Of a stretch of DNA of 64,000 nucleotides, positions 35,344 to 44,186 are shown one piece after another. Positions within the stretch are counted from its first letter, which is position 1; every line of letters starts with the position of its first letter. The DNA lies in the NCBI GenBank assembly GCA_902825965.1, contig CADEDA010000004.1, positions 198,496 through 262,495 of the forward strand. Reading direction: 5' to 3'. The position numbers and the translations under genes are program-made. This stretch comes from an uncultured Gemmatimonadota bacterium (lineage in GTDB: Bacteria > Gemmatimonadota > Gemmatimonadetes > Gemmatimonadales > Gemmatimonadaceae). The notes under the pieces were generated by a model. That model ran no database searches, had not been told where the DNA came from, and worked only from the letters and a program-made list of their open reading frames with translations.

Positions 35344-36605
35344 AGCGGCGACACCTCGTTGGGTTCCTCGACCTTCGGAAGTCCCTTCGAGGCGCGCAAC
35401 GCCGGCCATTCCACCGTGGGCAGTGGCGGCAGGTCGTCCTCCACCCAGAGCATCCGCACGCCCACCACGATGGTCGCGAGCAGCGGGATGGCCACGAAGA
35501 GTCCGAGGAACCCGAACACGTAGGCCATCACCACCTGCGTGACGAGCGTGAGTGCGGGCGGCAGGTCGAGTTGCTCCTTCATCAGGTACGGGATGAGGAG
35601 GTTGTTCTCGAGGAACTGGATGCCCCAGTACACCGCGAGCACCACCAGTGCCATGCGCGGCGAGTCGGCGAAGCCCATGAGGATGGCCGGGATCGCACTG
35701 AGCGTGGGGCCGACGTTCGGGATGAACTCGAAGATGCCGGCGAGCACCCCGAGCGGGAACGCTCCACGCACGCCGATGAGCAGCAGGATGATGGTGGTGA
35801 CCGTGCCGATCACGAGCATCGCGATGAGCTGCGTCGCGAACCAGGTGCGCAGGGCGCCGCCGAGCGCGGTGAGCAGCTCGCCCACGCGTTCGCGGCGCTC
35901 GTTGGGCACCAGCAGCAGCACGCCGCGCCGATACACGCCGGGGTCCATCGCGATGTACAGCGCGAGGAAGATGATGAGGACCATCGCGCCGAACACGGCG
36001 ATGGTGGACTGCAGCACGCCGAACGCGAAGCCCGAGATGGCCGGCGACTTGCGGCTGATGGCCTCGACGAGACGGCCACGCGAGGCCGCGGCCACGGCCG
36101 CCACCTGGGCCGAGTCGAGGACGGCGTTCCCCGCGGAATCCACGCCGACGGTGTCGATGCGGACGGTCGCGGCGCTGGCGGTGGAATCGCTGCTGCTGTC
36201 GACGGGGGCGAGGACGTCGAGGATGCGCGGCTGGTTCACGGCCAGCCATTCCTCGAGCTTGGTCACCGACTGCGGGAGCTTGGTGCGCAGCTCCTGCGAC
36301 TGGTTCGCCAGCGTCGGACCGGTCCACAGGGCCACGAGCACGAGCAGGCCGACGCTGCCGAACACGATGAAGGAGGCGGCGAAGGGGCGCTTGATGCGCA
36401 CCTTCGACTGGATCCAATCGACGGCCTGGGCGGCCGAGAGGCCGAAGAGGATGCCGAGGAAGGCGGTGAGGACCAGGAAACGGGCCGACCAGAGCAGCTG
36501 CAGCCCGACGAGGGTCGCGACGACGACCAGCGCGGCCCGCACCAGGTCCGACTGGGACACCGGGCGGACGGTCGGGGGGAGGTTCGAGAAGGGCTCGTGG
36601 CTCAC
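35340..36605 (-). CDS. AI-2E transporter family (PerM/YdiK) membrane protein
   Basis: 421 residues from GTG 36605 (a TTG at 36641 is possible). Seven to eight membrane helices. Conserved PerM core: FLGILFGLSAAQAVDWIQ, LAGIFEFIPNVGPTLSAIPA, YWGIQFLENNLLIPYLMKE and GLFVAIPLLA. The loop at about 120-190 is unusually rich in Ser/Ala/Asp/Val. Family members export a range of solutes; AI-2 transport itself is unlikely to be the general role. First gene of a three-gene overlapping unit. Confidence 0.88.
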   Translation of the reverse strand: MSHEPFSNLPPTVRPVSQSDLVRAALVVVATLVGLQLLWSARFLVLTAFLGILFGLSAAQAVDWIQSKVRIKRPFAASFIVFGSVGLLVLVALWTGPTLANQSQELRTKLPQSVTKLEEWLAVNQPRILDVLAPVDSSSDSTASAATVRIDTVGVDSAGNAVLDSAQVAAVAAASRGRLVEAISRKSPAISGFAFGVLQSTIAVFGAMVLIIFLALYIAMDPGVYRRGVLLLVPNERRERVGELLTALGGALRTWFATQLIAMLVIGTVTTIILLLIGVRGAFPLGVLAGIFEFIPNVGPTLSAIPAILMGFADSPRMALVVLAVYWGIQFLENNLLIPYLMKEQLDLPPALTLVTQVVMAYVFGFLGLFVAIPLLATIVVGVRMLWVEDDLPPLPTVEWPALRASKGLPKVEEPNEVSPL

Positions 36606-36745
36606 GGGCGGGGCGCAGGGTGGGGACTGCCTCGGAATCAACCGGGTCGCAAGGGGGTCGCAAGGGGTTGGCTCCGGGTCGGCACCCTACTTGGTACCGG
36701 GCACTCCCCGCTCGATGCCTGCGGCTAGATTGCGGGGTCCGTCCC

Positions 36746-36796
36746 GCCCCCACGTCCGGCCCCCACGTCCGGCGCCCACGTCCCGCTCACGTCCCG
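36746..36796. repeat. CCCACGTCC direct repeats upstream of RNase D
   Basis: Four imperfect copies: two CCCCCACGTCCGG at about 36747-36771, then GCCCACGTCCC and CTCACGTCCC, in the 201-bp divergent gap between the permease and rnd. ACGT cores are palindromic, so a regulator could bind each; no known site recognised. Confidence 0.5.
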
Positions 36797-36806
36797 TCCA
36801 ACGCCC

Positions 36807-37976
36807 GTGTCCCGTTCTCCGAAGCCGGTCGCCACCTACCTCGACACCGATGCGGTGGTCGAGCCGTGGCTGGCGTCCATCCGGAAGACGGCGATCCTCG
36901 CACTCGACACCGAAGGCGCGAGTTTCCACCGGTTCATCGACCGCATCTACCTGCTCCAGCTGTCCACGCGAGACGCACACGCGATCATCGATCCCCTGCC
37001 GATCACCAAGCCGCAGGGACTCGGTGCGATCCTCGAGGATCCCAAGATCGAGATCGTGTTCCACGACGCGGACTACGACCTGCGCCTGCTGCGGCAGGAC
37101 TACGGCTGGCAGATCCGCAACGTGTTCGACACGCGCATCGCGGCGCAGTTGCTGGGCATCAAGGCGTTCGGTCTCGCGGCGCTGCTCGAGCGTGGGTTCG
37201 GCCTCAAGCTCGACAAGAAGCACCAGCGGGCGGACTGGTCCATGCGGCCGCTCACCGCGGACATGCTCGACTACGCCGCGCAGGACACCATGCACCTGCT
37301 CGGGCTGCGTGACCAGTTGAAGGCCGAACTCGAGCAGAAGGGCCGTCTGGGCTGGGCGCGCGAGGAGTTCGAGCGGCTCGAGACGATCGCCTGGGCGCAG
37401 GAGGACGCCGGCAACGGGTTCCTCAAGGTGAAGGGCGCCCGCGACCTCACGCGGCGCGAGCTCGCGATCTTCCGCGAGCTGGTGCAGTGGCGCGACGCCA
37501 CGGCGCTCAAGCTCGACCGGGCGACCTTCCGTGTGGTGTCGAACGAAGTGCTCTTCGATGCGGTGCGCGCACTGCCTGCGAGCAAGGAGGCGCTGGGGCG
37601 GATCAAGGGCATGCCGCGAGGCATCCTGGAGCGCTCGGGCGAGGAGATCCTCGAGGCGATCGCGCGTGGGCAGGCGGTGCCGGAGGCCGACCTGCCGCGC
37701 TTCCCCAAGGCGGCGCGCTGGGATCGCGATCCCGAGTTCGACCACAAGGTCGGTGCGATCAAGACCGTCCGCGATGCGGCGGCACTGCGGCTGGAACTCG
37801 ATCCGGGCGTGCTCTGCTCACGCGACCGGATGGAGACCGTCGCACGATTGCTGCCACGTGAGGTTGCGGCACTCGAGGCGATCCCGGAGTTCCGGAAGTG
37901 GCAGATCGCCGAGCTGGGCGAGGGCTTCGTGAAGGCGCTGAAGCCCTGGGCGAACGAGTCGCCGTACCGCGACTAG
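36807..37976 (+). CDS. rnd: ribonuclease D
   Basis: 389 residues from GTG 36807. DEDD 3'-5' exonuclease domain: D34 and E36 in LALDTEGASF, D in FHDADYDLRLL (about 84-95), and Y/D in DYAAQDTMHLL (about 155-165). Two HRDC-like helical domains follow (about 210-290 and 300-380), with AIFRELVQWRD at the start of the first. It matures tRNA 3' ends and trims other RNAs. Ends 4 nt into the convergent sufT-like gene. Confidence 0.93.
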   Translation: MSRSPKPVATYLDTDAVVEPWLASIRKTAILALDTEGASFHRFIDRIYLLQLSTRDAHAIIDPLPITKPQGLGAILEDPKIEIVFHDADYDLRLLRQDYGWQIRNVFDTRIAAQLLGIKAFGLAALLERGFGLKLDKKHQRADWSMRPLTADMLDYAAQDTMHLLGLRDQLKAELEQKGRLGWAREEFERLETIAWAQEDAGNGFLKVKGARDLTRRELAIFRELVQWRDATALKLDRATFRVVSNEVLFDAVRALPASKEALGRIKGMPRGILERSGEEILEAIARGQAVPEADLPRFPKAARWDRDPEFDHKVGAIKTVRDAAALRLELDPGVLCSRDRMETVARLLPREVAALEAIPEFRKWQIAELGEGFVKALKPWANESPYRD

Positions 37977-38302
37977 AAGCCCAGGTACGCCCGCACCCGC
38001 GGTTCGATCCGCTCCGGCGTCCACATGGGCGCCCACACGAGATTCATCGTCACCGTGCCCACGCCCGGCAGCGCCTTCAGCTGCTGCTCGGCCTCGCTCA
38101 TGATCTCGGGGCCCGACGGGCAGCCCGGCGACGTGAGGCTCATGTCGATCGCGACGTCGTTGCCCTCGACCCGGATCTCATAGATGAGGCCGAGGTCGAG
38201 GATGTTGAGGTTGAGCTCGGGGTCCTTCACGCGCCGGAGCGCGAGCTTCACCTGATCCTCGGAGATCGAGGCGTCGGCGGTGGGCTGCTCAGAAACGGTC
38301 AT
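37973..38302 (-). CDS. SufT-like MIP18/DUF59 protein
   Basis: 109 residues from ATG 38302. KLALRRVKDPELNLNILDLG and DMSLTSPGCPSGPEIM are the family core (DPE and the reactive Cys in PGCP). SufT/PaaD-like proteins help load Fe-S clusters. Here it lies 20 kb from the SUF operon and shares a 4-nt ATGA overlap with the upstream serine-hydrolase gene. Which apo-protein it serves is unknown. Confidence 0.9.
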   Translation of the reverse strand: MTVSEQPTADASISEDQVKLALRRVKDPELNLNILDLGLIYEIRVEGNDVAIDMSLTSPGCPSGPEIMSEAEQQLKALPGVGTVTMNLVWAPMWTPERIEPRVRAYLGF

Positions 38303-39567
38303 TTGCGCTTGGCCTTCGTGGTGGGTCGCTTGGCGAGCGGCCGGGTCCGGGGACTCCAGTCCGCTGCTTGATCCACTCGGAAGGTACGCGGCCACGCGAC
38401 TTGGCGCAGCAGGGGCTCGTCCGTGACCGCCAGTGCGGCCGCATCCGCAAGGTCGTGCCGCACGTCGGCGATGATCACGCCCGGCCGCCGCGCACGCGCC
38501 GCGTGCACCCGGTTGGTGAGCAACACCACGAACATGTCGCGCTCGGGATCGATCCACAGCGAGGTGCCCGTGTACCCGACGTGGCCGTACGCGGCCTCGC
38601 TCAGGTACTCCCCCGCGCCGCGCTCGCCGGCGGCGACCTCCCAACCCAGGGCGCGGTGGTCGGCGACCTCGGTGGTGAAGAGACGGATCGTCGACTCGCG
38701 CACGATGCGCACGCCGTCGTACTCGCCGCCATTGAGCATCATCTGCGCGAACACGGCGAGGTCGCTCGCGGTGCCGAACAGCCCCGCATGTCCCGCGATG
38801 CCACCGAGCGTGAACGCCGCCTCGTCCGCCACCTCGCCGTGCACGGGGTAGCCGCGCGGCGGGGTGACCTCGGTGGGCGCGATGCGCGCCTTGAGTGCGA
38901 GGCTGGGACGGAAGCCGGTGTCGTCCATGCCCAGCGGCGCGAAGATCCGTTCGTGCGTGAACACGTCGAGCCGCTGGCCGCTGATGCGCTCGACCACCCA
39001 ACCGAGCACGTCGGGGCCGAGATCGGAGTAGTTGAACAGCGCGCCGGGACGCTGCTGCAGCTTGGACTCGAGCACCTGCTGACGCGCCTCGGCCGGCGTG
39101 CGCGCGGTCTTCCACAACTGACGACCCGGGGCGAGTCCCGAGCGATGCGTGAGCAGGTGGCGGACGGTGACCAGGTCCTTCATCTCTCCGGTGAACTCGG
39201 GGAGATACCGCTGCACGGGCGCGTCGAGGTCGAGCTTGCCCTCGTCGTAGAGCACCATGGCCGCGGTGGTGGTGGCGACGACCTTGGTGAGCGAGGCGAG
39301 ATCGTAGATGGCCTGCTCGGGAACGACGGCGGCGCTCGACGGGCTCCAGGCGAGGCGGCCGTACCCCTTCTGATGCACGGCGTAGCCCTTCCGCCCGATG
39401 ATCACGGCCGCACCGGGGTAGGCGCCGGCGGTGATGCCGCGCTTGATCACATGATCGACGGTCGCGAGGCGGTCAGCGGACATCCCGACCGCCTTGGGGG
39501 CGGTGGTGGGGAGACCCTTGCTGGCCGCCACGACGACGGAGATGGAGATCAGCGCAAGCAGCTTCAT
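38299..39567 (-). CDS. serine hydrolase, beta-lactamase family
   Basis: 422 residues. A weak signal sequence (1-15) is followed by SxxK in LASLTKVVAT, YSD in FNYSDLGPDVLG, and GHVGYTGTSLWIDP in place of the usual HTG/KTG box. The layout matches EstB-type esterases and DD-peptidase-like hydrolases. It ends in a basic tail (KRPTTKAKRK). Its stop overlaps the SufT-like start. A second member of the same superfamily lies at 29107. Confidence 0.9.
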   Translation of the reverse strand: MKLLALISISVVVAASKGLPTTAPKAVGMSADRLATVDHVIKRGITAGAYPGAAVIIGRKGYAVHQKGYGRLAWSPSSAAVVPEQAIYDLASLTKVVATTTAAMVLYDEGKLDLDAPVQRYLPEFTGEMKDLVTVRHLLTHRSGLAPGRQLWKTARTPAEARQQVLESKLQQRPGALFNYSDLGPDVLGWVVERISGQRLDVFTHERIFAPLGMDDTGFRPSLALKARIAPTEVTPPRGYPVHGEVADEAAFTLGGIAGHAGLFGTASDLAVFAQMMLNGGEYDGVRIVRESTIRLFTTEVADHRALGWEVAAGERGAGEYLSEAAYGHVGYTGTSLWIDPERDMFVVLLTNRVHAARARRPGVIIADVRHDLADAAALAVTDEPLLRQVAWPRTFRVDQAADWSPRTRPLAKRPTTKAKRK

Positions 39568-39660
39568 TCAGAGGTATGCGGGATGCGGGATGCGTCGGGT
39601 TCGATGCGAGAGGCGGTGATGGGTTCGTAACTCGTTGTGCGGGATGCTGTTATGCGGTAC

Positions 39661-39696
39661 CCTCACACCCCCCACCTCAGACCTTCCACCTGCCTT
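39661..39696. repeat. C-rich tract in the gap before the ECF sigma gene
   Basis: CCTCACACCCCCCACCTCAGACCTTCCACCTGCC-type sequence, the fourth copy of the C-rich intergenic tract family, here 5' of the sigma gene and not at a stop codon. The rest of the gap (39568-39842) shows no gene. Confidence 0.5.
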
Positions 39697-39797
39697 TACG
39701 GTGCGACTCCCAAGGGTGTTCCCCGGTCACGGGTGCTGTCACGAAACACGACGCATTTCCTGCGCCGCCCGACAGAATGGGGGACAGGCTCAGTATC

Positions 39798-39823
39798 GGC
39801 AACCTTTCCCTCTGCGGGACGTG
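39798..39823 (+). promoter_or_regulatory. candidate ECF-type promoter before the sigma gene
   Basis: GGCAACCTTT at 39798-39807 and CGTGA at 39820-39824, about 15 bp apart, resemble the AAC/CGT -35/-10 pair of autoregulated ECF promoters. It is 19 nt upstream of the sigma start at 39843. Confidence 0.45.
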
Positions 39824-39842
39824 ACACAAGCTTTGCAACGGT

Positions 39843-40418
39843 ATGGCCACCGACCCCCTCACCATCCGCCGCGCCATCAATGGCGATGAGGCGGCGCTGC
39901 GCGCCCTTTGGGTCGAGCATGCGCCGCGCATCGATGCCGTGGTGCGCCGGTTGGTGGGGGATCCCGATCAGGCGGCCGACATCGCGCAGGAGGTCTGGAT
40001 CCAGATCTTCCGCGCGCTGCCGACCTGGCGCGGGGACTCGCAGTTCTCCACCTGGGCGCATCGCATCGCGGTCAACCGGACGCTCAATGCCCTGCGGTCG
40101 GTGCGACGGATCGCCAAGATCGAGACGCTGATCGAGGACGACACCGTCGCGGTGGAGGACGATCCCGACCGCAGCTTCCTCGCGCAGAGCATCGACGAGG
40201 CGGTCCGGCAGCTGTCCCCGGGCGCACGGGCGGTGTTCGTGCTGCACGACGTCGAAGGCTACACCCACGAGGAGATCGCCACCGAACTCGGCATCACCTC
40301 GGGGGGATCGAAATCCCAACTGTTCAAGGCACGCGCGAAGCTCCGCCGGCTGCTCGCGCATCTCGTGGATCACTCCTCGCCGGTGAAGGAACGTGCAGAT
40401 GTCCCATCTCTCGACTGA
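39843..40418 (+). CDS. ECF-family RNA polymerase sigma factor
   Basis: 191 residues. Region 2 at about 10-90: RLVGDPDQAADIAQEVWIQ and FSTWAHRIAVNRTLNALR. Region 4 at about 125-180: LSPGARAVFVLHDVEGYTHE and LGITSGGSKSQLFKARAKLR. No region 1.1 or 3, as in ECF (group 4) factors. It overlaps the following zinc-type anti-sigma gene by 20 nt, so it is likely held inactive at the membrane until an envelope signal arrives. Confidence 0.95.
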   Translation: MATDPLTIRRAINGDEAALRALWVEHAPRIDAVVRRLVGDPDQAADIAQEVWIQIFRALPTWRGDSQFSTWAHRIAVNRTLNALRSVRRIAKIETLIEDDTVAVEDDPDRSFLAQSIDEAVRQLSPGARAVFVLHDVEGYTHEEIATELGITSGGSKSQLFKARAKLRRLLAHLVDHSSPVKERADVPSLD

Positions 40419-41142
40419 CCGACTCGCCGCGATCGCCGACGACACGCCCACCGCCGACGAGGCCACGCACCTCGCCGGCTGCTGGGACTGTCGCGCGGAA
40501 CTCAGTGCGTACCGCCGACTCGCGCGCCTGAGTGCGATGGCGCCCCTGCCCACCGAACCGCTGAGCGCGTGGTCGCGCCTGGCGCCGCAACTGCGTGCCG
40601 AGGGCCTGATCGTCGATTCACACGGCGCGGTCGTGGCTCCGGCACTCGGCGGCAGCGCTCGCGACGACCGCTCGATCGTGCCGCTGTCGTCGCGGCGTCC
40701 CGGGGGCATCACCCGGTACCTGCGCGTGGCGGCCGGCGTGGCGCTCCTCATCGGGGCGGCGGCGGTCGGCCGTTACTCCGCGACGCTGGCCCTCGCGGGC
40801 GGGACGGAGCCGCCCGCGATCGCGACCGCGCAGCCGGTGTTCCAGAGCCCCGACGAGGCGTTGCGCGTGCTCACCGCGGCACAGCAGCAGTACCAGAGCG
40901 CCGCCGCCTTCCTGGCCGCGCAGGACACCACCTCGCGGTTCATCGGCATGAACGAGGACTCGTACCAGGCGCGGCTCGCCGCCCTCGACGAGATCGCGGC
41001 CGCCACCCGCGCGGCGCTCTACCGTGCGCCGCAGGACCCGATGCTCAACCAGTACTATCTCACGACGATCGGCGCGCGTGAGGCGACCCTCCGGCAGATC
41101 GGAGCGTCGTTGCCCGACTCGCGCCGACTGGAGCGCTACTGA
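40399..41142 (+). CDS. membrane anti-sigma factor (zinc-binding ZAS type)
   Basis: 247 residues from ATG 40399. The N-terminal anti-sigma domain has the H-x3-C-x2-C motif HLAGCWDC (H26, C30, C33). One membrane helix at about 115-135 (VALLIGAAAVGRYSATLAL) divides it from a periplasmic domain rich in Ala/Gln. It should bind and inhibit the sigma factor just upstream. Its stop overlaps the start of the PDZ gene by one base (TGATG). Confidence 0.9.
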   Translation: MSHLSTDRLAAIADDTPTADEATHLAGCWDCRAELSAYRRLARLSAMAPLPTEPLSAWSRLAPQLRAEGLIVDSHGAVVAPALGGSARDDRSIVPLSSRRPGGITRYLRVAAGVALLIGAAAVGRYSATLALAGGTEPPAIATAQPVFQSPDEALRVLTAAQQQYQSAAAFLAAQDTTSRFIGMNEDSYQARLAALDEIAAATRAALYRAPQDPMLNQYYLTTIGAREATLRQIGASLPDSRRLERY

Positions 41143-42257
41143 TGGTGCCCTTCGCTGTGCGGCGTCGACCGGTCCGCTGGGCCGCTGCCGCAGGACTGCT
41201 GCTCCTCGCCACGGCGCCGCAGGCGGGGGCGCAGCGGGTGCAGGTCTCCACGAGCGAGCCCCCCCGCGCGATGTCGCGGGCGGATTCACTCGTCTCCACG
41301 GTCTTCCGTTCGGACGTCGAGGACGTGCGCGAGATGGTGCGGGCGTGGCGCGAGCGCGAGCTGAAGCTCGTGCGTGAGCTCCGGGGCCTGCCCGCCGAGG
41401 ACGCCCTGGGCCGGCGCCGGCTGCTGGAGGAGCTGCAGCTGCACGTGCGCGACGGCGCCGCCATGATGAGTGCGGTCGAGGCGCGCTGCGTGAGCGGCAA
41501 CGGACCGGCGCGCGCCGGCTATCTCGGCCTCAATACCGATGTCGTGGGCGAGCGCGTCGGCACCGAAGTGCGCAACGTGGTCGCGATCGTGAAGAGTGTG
41601 GAGCCCGGCTCGCCGGCCCAGCGGGCCGGACTCAAGCGCGACGACGAGGTGCTCTCGATCGGCGGTGTCAGCCCGCATGGGAGCGACGTGGGCGAGCTGC
41701 TCGTGCCCGGGCGGTCCGTCGTGGTGCGCTATCTGCGCGACGGCGATGCCCGCGAGACCACGGTGGTCGTCGCCAAGCGCCCCGAGGGGTTCGGGGAGTC
41801 CTGCGGCGAGATCGAGCGCATCATGATGCCGCTCAACCTCCCCGTGGCGGGGCGCATCTTCATCGAGGACACCCCCGGCGGCCGCCGCGTGGTGGTCGGC
41901 GAGGCCGGGCCCGGCGCCGAGGCGCTGCCGCGCCAGACGTATTCCTTCTCGTTCACGACCGATTCACGGTCGAGCCGCCTCTACGGGGGGGCCGAGTTCC
42001 GCACGCTGACCGAGGACTGGCGCGAGACGCTCGGCGTGAAGCAGGGCGTGCTGGTGAGCGAGGTCGCGCCAGGCAGCGCGGTGTCGCAGGCCGGGCTCCG
42101 CGGCGGTGACGTGGTCACCGCAGTGGGCAAGACGCCCGTGACCTCGCCGGGCATGCTCGTGCAACTGCTCGTGAACCACGAGAGCAACGAGGCGCAGCTC
42201 TCGATCGTGCGGCAGAAGGAGAAGCGCAGCGTCACGCTCAGGCTCGGCGACCGCTGA
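41142..42257 (+). CDS. exported double-PDZ protein of the ECF operon
   Basis: 371 residues; signal peptide 1-30 (AGAQ). PDZ domain 1 at about 125-205 (GYLGLNTDVVG and IVKSVEPGSPAQRAGLKRDD) and PDZ domain 2 at about 290-365 (SEVAPGSAVSQAGLRGGDVV). No protease triad is present. In the ECF operon it may be an adaptor that senses misfolded proteins or regulates cleavage of the anti-sigma factor, by analogy with DegS/RseP systems; that role is inferred. Confidence 0.85.
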   Translation: MVPFAVRRRPVRWAAAAGLLLLATAPQAGAQRVQVSTSEPPRAMSRADSLVSTVFRSDVEDVREMVRAWRERELKLVRELRGLPAEDALGRRRLLEELQLHVRDGAAMMSAVEARCVSGNGPARAGYLGLNTDVVGERVGTEVRNVVAIVKSVEPGSPAQRAGLKRDDEVLSIGGVSPHGSDVGELLVPGRSVVVRYLRDGDARETTVVVAKRPEGFGESCGEIERIMMPLNLPVAGRIFIEDTPGGRRVVVGEAGPGAEALPRQTYSFSFTTDSRSSRLYGGAEFRTLTEDWRETLGVKQGVLVSEVAPGSAVSQAGLRGGDVVTAVGKTPVTSPGMLVQLLVNHESNEAQLSIVRQKEKRSVTLRLGDR

Positions 42258-42284
42258 CCTCCGGCCCCGCGGCCGCCCCGGCGT

Positions 42285-43064
42285 TCAACGCGCGCGGCCC
42301 GGCGGCAGTTGGTACCAGAGGCGGATCGTCGCCTCATCCGTCGGCGTGAGGTCGCGCACACGGACCTGCGCCGCCATGATCGTCGCCGGGTCGGCGCAGT
42401 GGTCGAGTCCGAGCAGGTGGCCGACCTCGTGGCGTGCGATCGCACCCAATGCGTCCTGTGCGATCAGGTCGCCGTTGGGCTGCCGGAGTGCGAGCTCGAT
42501 CGCGGCGCCGAGAACCCAGCCATGCTGGTCGCGCACGCTGCGCGTGCGTCCGCTCGTGCGGCTCTCATAGCGGTCCACCCAGGTGACATGGATGTCGGCG
42601 TCCGCGGAGTCCACCGCATAGGCGAACGCCATGGGGATCCCGGTGTTGGCCCAGCGCTGGAACGCCTCGCGCACGAGGATGGGGTAGCCGGTGCTGAAGT
42701 CCGGGAGCGCCGCGTCCTCGATCCACACCACCAGCGGTTCCCGCAGGCGCTCGGGCCACCGCGTCACGATCCCGTCGCGCGCGGTGAGCATCTCATCGAT
42801 GCAGGTCCCCGCGGACTGCGTCGCGAGCAACTCGGCGACACGCGCCGAGTCGCGGTCGGGCGGCGGAAGCGCGGAGCGACGCACGGTCACGTCGCGGCCG
42901 AGGTCCTCGCTGGCACGGATGAGCGAATCGGCGAAGGCCGAATCGAGCAGGGCGGAGCCTGTCGCTGCCGCGGCCGCCTCCGCCGCGCGCCGGCGCTCGA
43001 CGCTGCTGCGGACGGCGATGGCCGCAACGAGCACGGCGAGCAGCAGGACCAGTCGGCGGTTCAC
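42285..43064 (-). CDS. matrixin-like zinc metalloprotease
   Basis: 259 residues from GTG 43064. The N-terminal helix (1-20) is a signal peptide or anchor. Catalytic motif HEVGHLLGLDH is a full HExxHxxGxxH zinc site, followed by DPATIMAAQ with a Met-turn. Upstream segment TWVDRYESRTSGRTRS and GWVLGAAIELAL complete the matrixin fold. It acts outside the cytoplasm; the substrate is unknown. Its GTG overlaps the stop of the upstream alpha/beta hydrolase gene. Confidence 0.88.
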   Translation of the reverse strand: MNRRLVLLLAVLVAAIAVRSSVERRRAAEAAAAATGSALLDSAFADSLIRASEDLGRDVTVRRSALPPPDRDSARVAELLATQSAGTCIDEMLTARDGIVTRWPERLREPLVVWIEDAALPDFSTGYPILVREAFQRWANTGIPMAFAYAVDSADADIHVTWVDRYESRTSGRTRSVRDQHGWVLGAAIELALRQPNGDLIAQDALGAIARHEVGHLLGLDHCADPATIMAAQVRVRDLTPTDEATIRLWYQLPPGRAR

Positions 43065-44011
43065 CGCTGGAGCACCTCATCGTCCGGGGCATCGAGGAAA
43101 CCCAGCGCCGCGCGGAAGCTCGGATCGGGATTCTCGAAGAACGGCATGTGTCCGGCCTCGGGGATCTCGACCACGCGCGCGCGCGGGATGAGGGCGGCCG
43201 ACCGATGCGCCTCCTCGACGGGCAAGGCGTCCTCGCGGCCGTGCAGCAGCAGCGTCGGGGCCTGCACGCTCGCGTAGCGTGCACGCCAGTCGAATCCCTC
43301 GCGCCTCAGGCGCGCGGCCACCGTGGCCCCGGTGTCGCTGTGCGCGAGCGGCGGCGCGAAGATGAGCATGGCCTGATCGTGGAACCAGGCGGGGTACATG
43401 GTGCGACTGTAGATCGCGTGCCGTCCGGCATCGGGCTCGAACAGCTCGCGCGCATCGAGGGCCGCGAGCGCCGCATGCGCGGCGGTCGCCGCGCGCGCCG
43501 CGAGGTGGGCCAGGGCACGCTCGTGCAGCGCGTCGAGCCAGCCGGAGGTCGCACCCACGGCGTCGAAGGTCACCACGCGGCGCACGGCGGCTGCGTCGGC
43601 CGCAGCGGCGAGCAGGGCGATCCCGCCGCCCCAGGAATGGCCCGCGAGGTCCCAACGGGTGATGCCGAGTGCCTCGCGCAGCGCGACCACGTCGAGTACG
43701 TCATGCTCGATGCGGGCGGCGCGGACGCCGGGTGGTGCCGTGGTCTCGCCGCGCCCCCGCTGATCGTAGAGGATCACCTGGCGATCGGCGGCAAGCGGCG
43801 CGAAGGCGGGCCAGAGCAGGTCGTGACTGTAGATCAACCCGCCGTTGATGGCGAGCAGCGGCGTACGGCCCTCGACCGCCGGGCTCATCCACACGGCGAA
43901 GTCGAGGCCGCGCGCGCGCACCCGGTGCCGCGTGAGGGCCGGCGTCCGCGGGCGGGCACGACGCCAGGCGACGAGGCGCTCGCGGGCGCCGTCGTTCGGA
44001 CCCGGATTCAC
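43061..44011 (-). CDS. alpha/beta hydrolase, proline-iminopeptidase-like
   Basis: 316 residues if read from GTG 44011; no ATG precedes it in frame. LLAINGGLIYSHDLLWPAF, YDQRGRGETTAPPG (oxyanion side), nucleophile LAGHSWGGGIALL, Asp in LLLHGREDALP and His in PEAGHMPFFE complete the triad. The DQRGRG pattern and the N-terminal strand resemble proline iminopeptidases. It starts a two-gene unit with the matrixin-type protease. Confidence 0.85.
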   Translation of the reverse strand: MNPGPNDGARERLVAWRRARPRTPALTRHRVRARGLDFAVWMSPAVEGRTPLLAINGGLIYSHDLLWPAFAPLAADRQVILYDQRGRGETTAPPGVRAARIEHDVLDVVALREALGITRWDLAGHSWGGGIALLAAAADAAAVRRVVTFDAVGATSGWLDALHERALAHLAARAATAAHAALAALDARELFEPDAGRHAIYSRTMYPAWFHDQAMLIFAPPLAHSDTGATVAARLRREGFDWRARYASVQAPTLLLHGREDALPVEEAHRSAALIPRARVVEIPEAGHMPFFENPDPSFRAALGFLDAPDDEVLQR

Positions 44012-44186
44012 CGGCGGCGACCCCGCGGCAGGACCATGACCGTCAACGACATACGGCCAAACTAATCGGGGCGGCGGCCACCGGCCCTGCGCGCCTAAGC
44101 GGGGGCCTAATCGGGCTGCGGGATCTTCCTCGCGTCGGTTCGCACATCGCGCGCCGGCCGTACCGCTCACCCATCGCGAGGACTCC

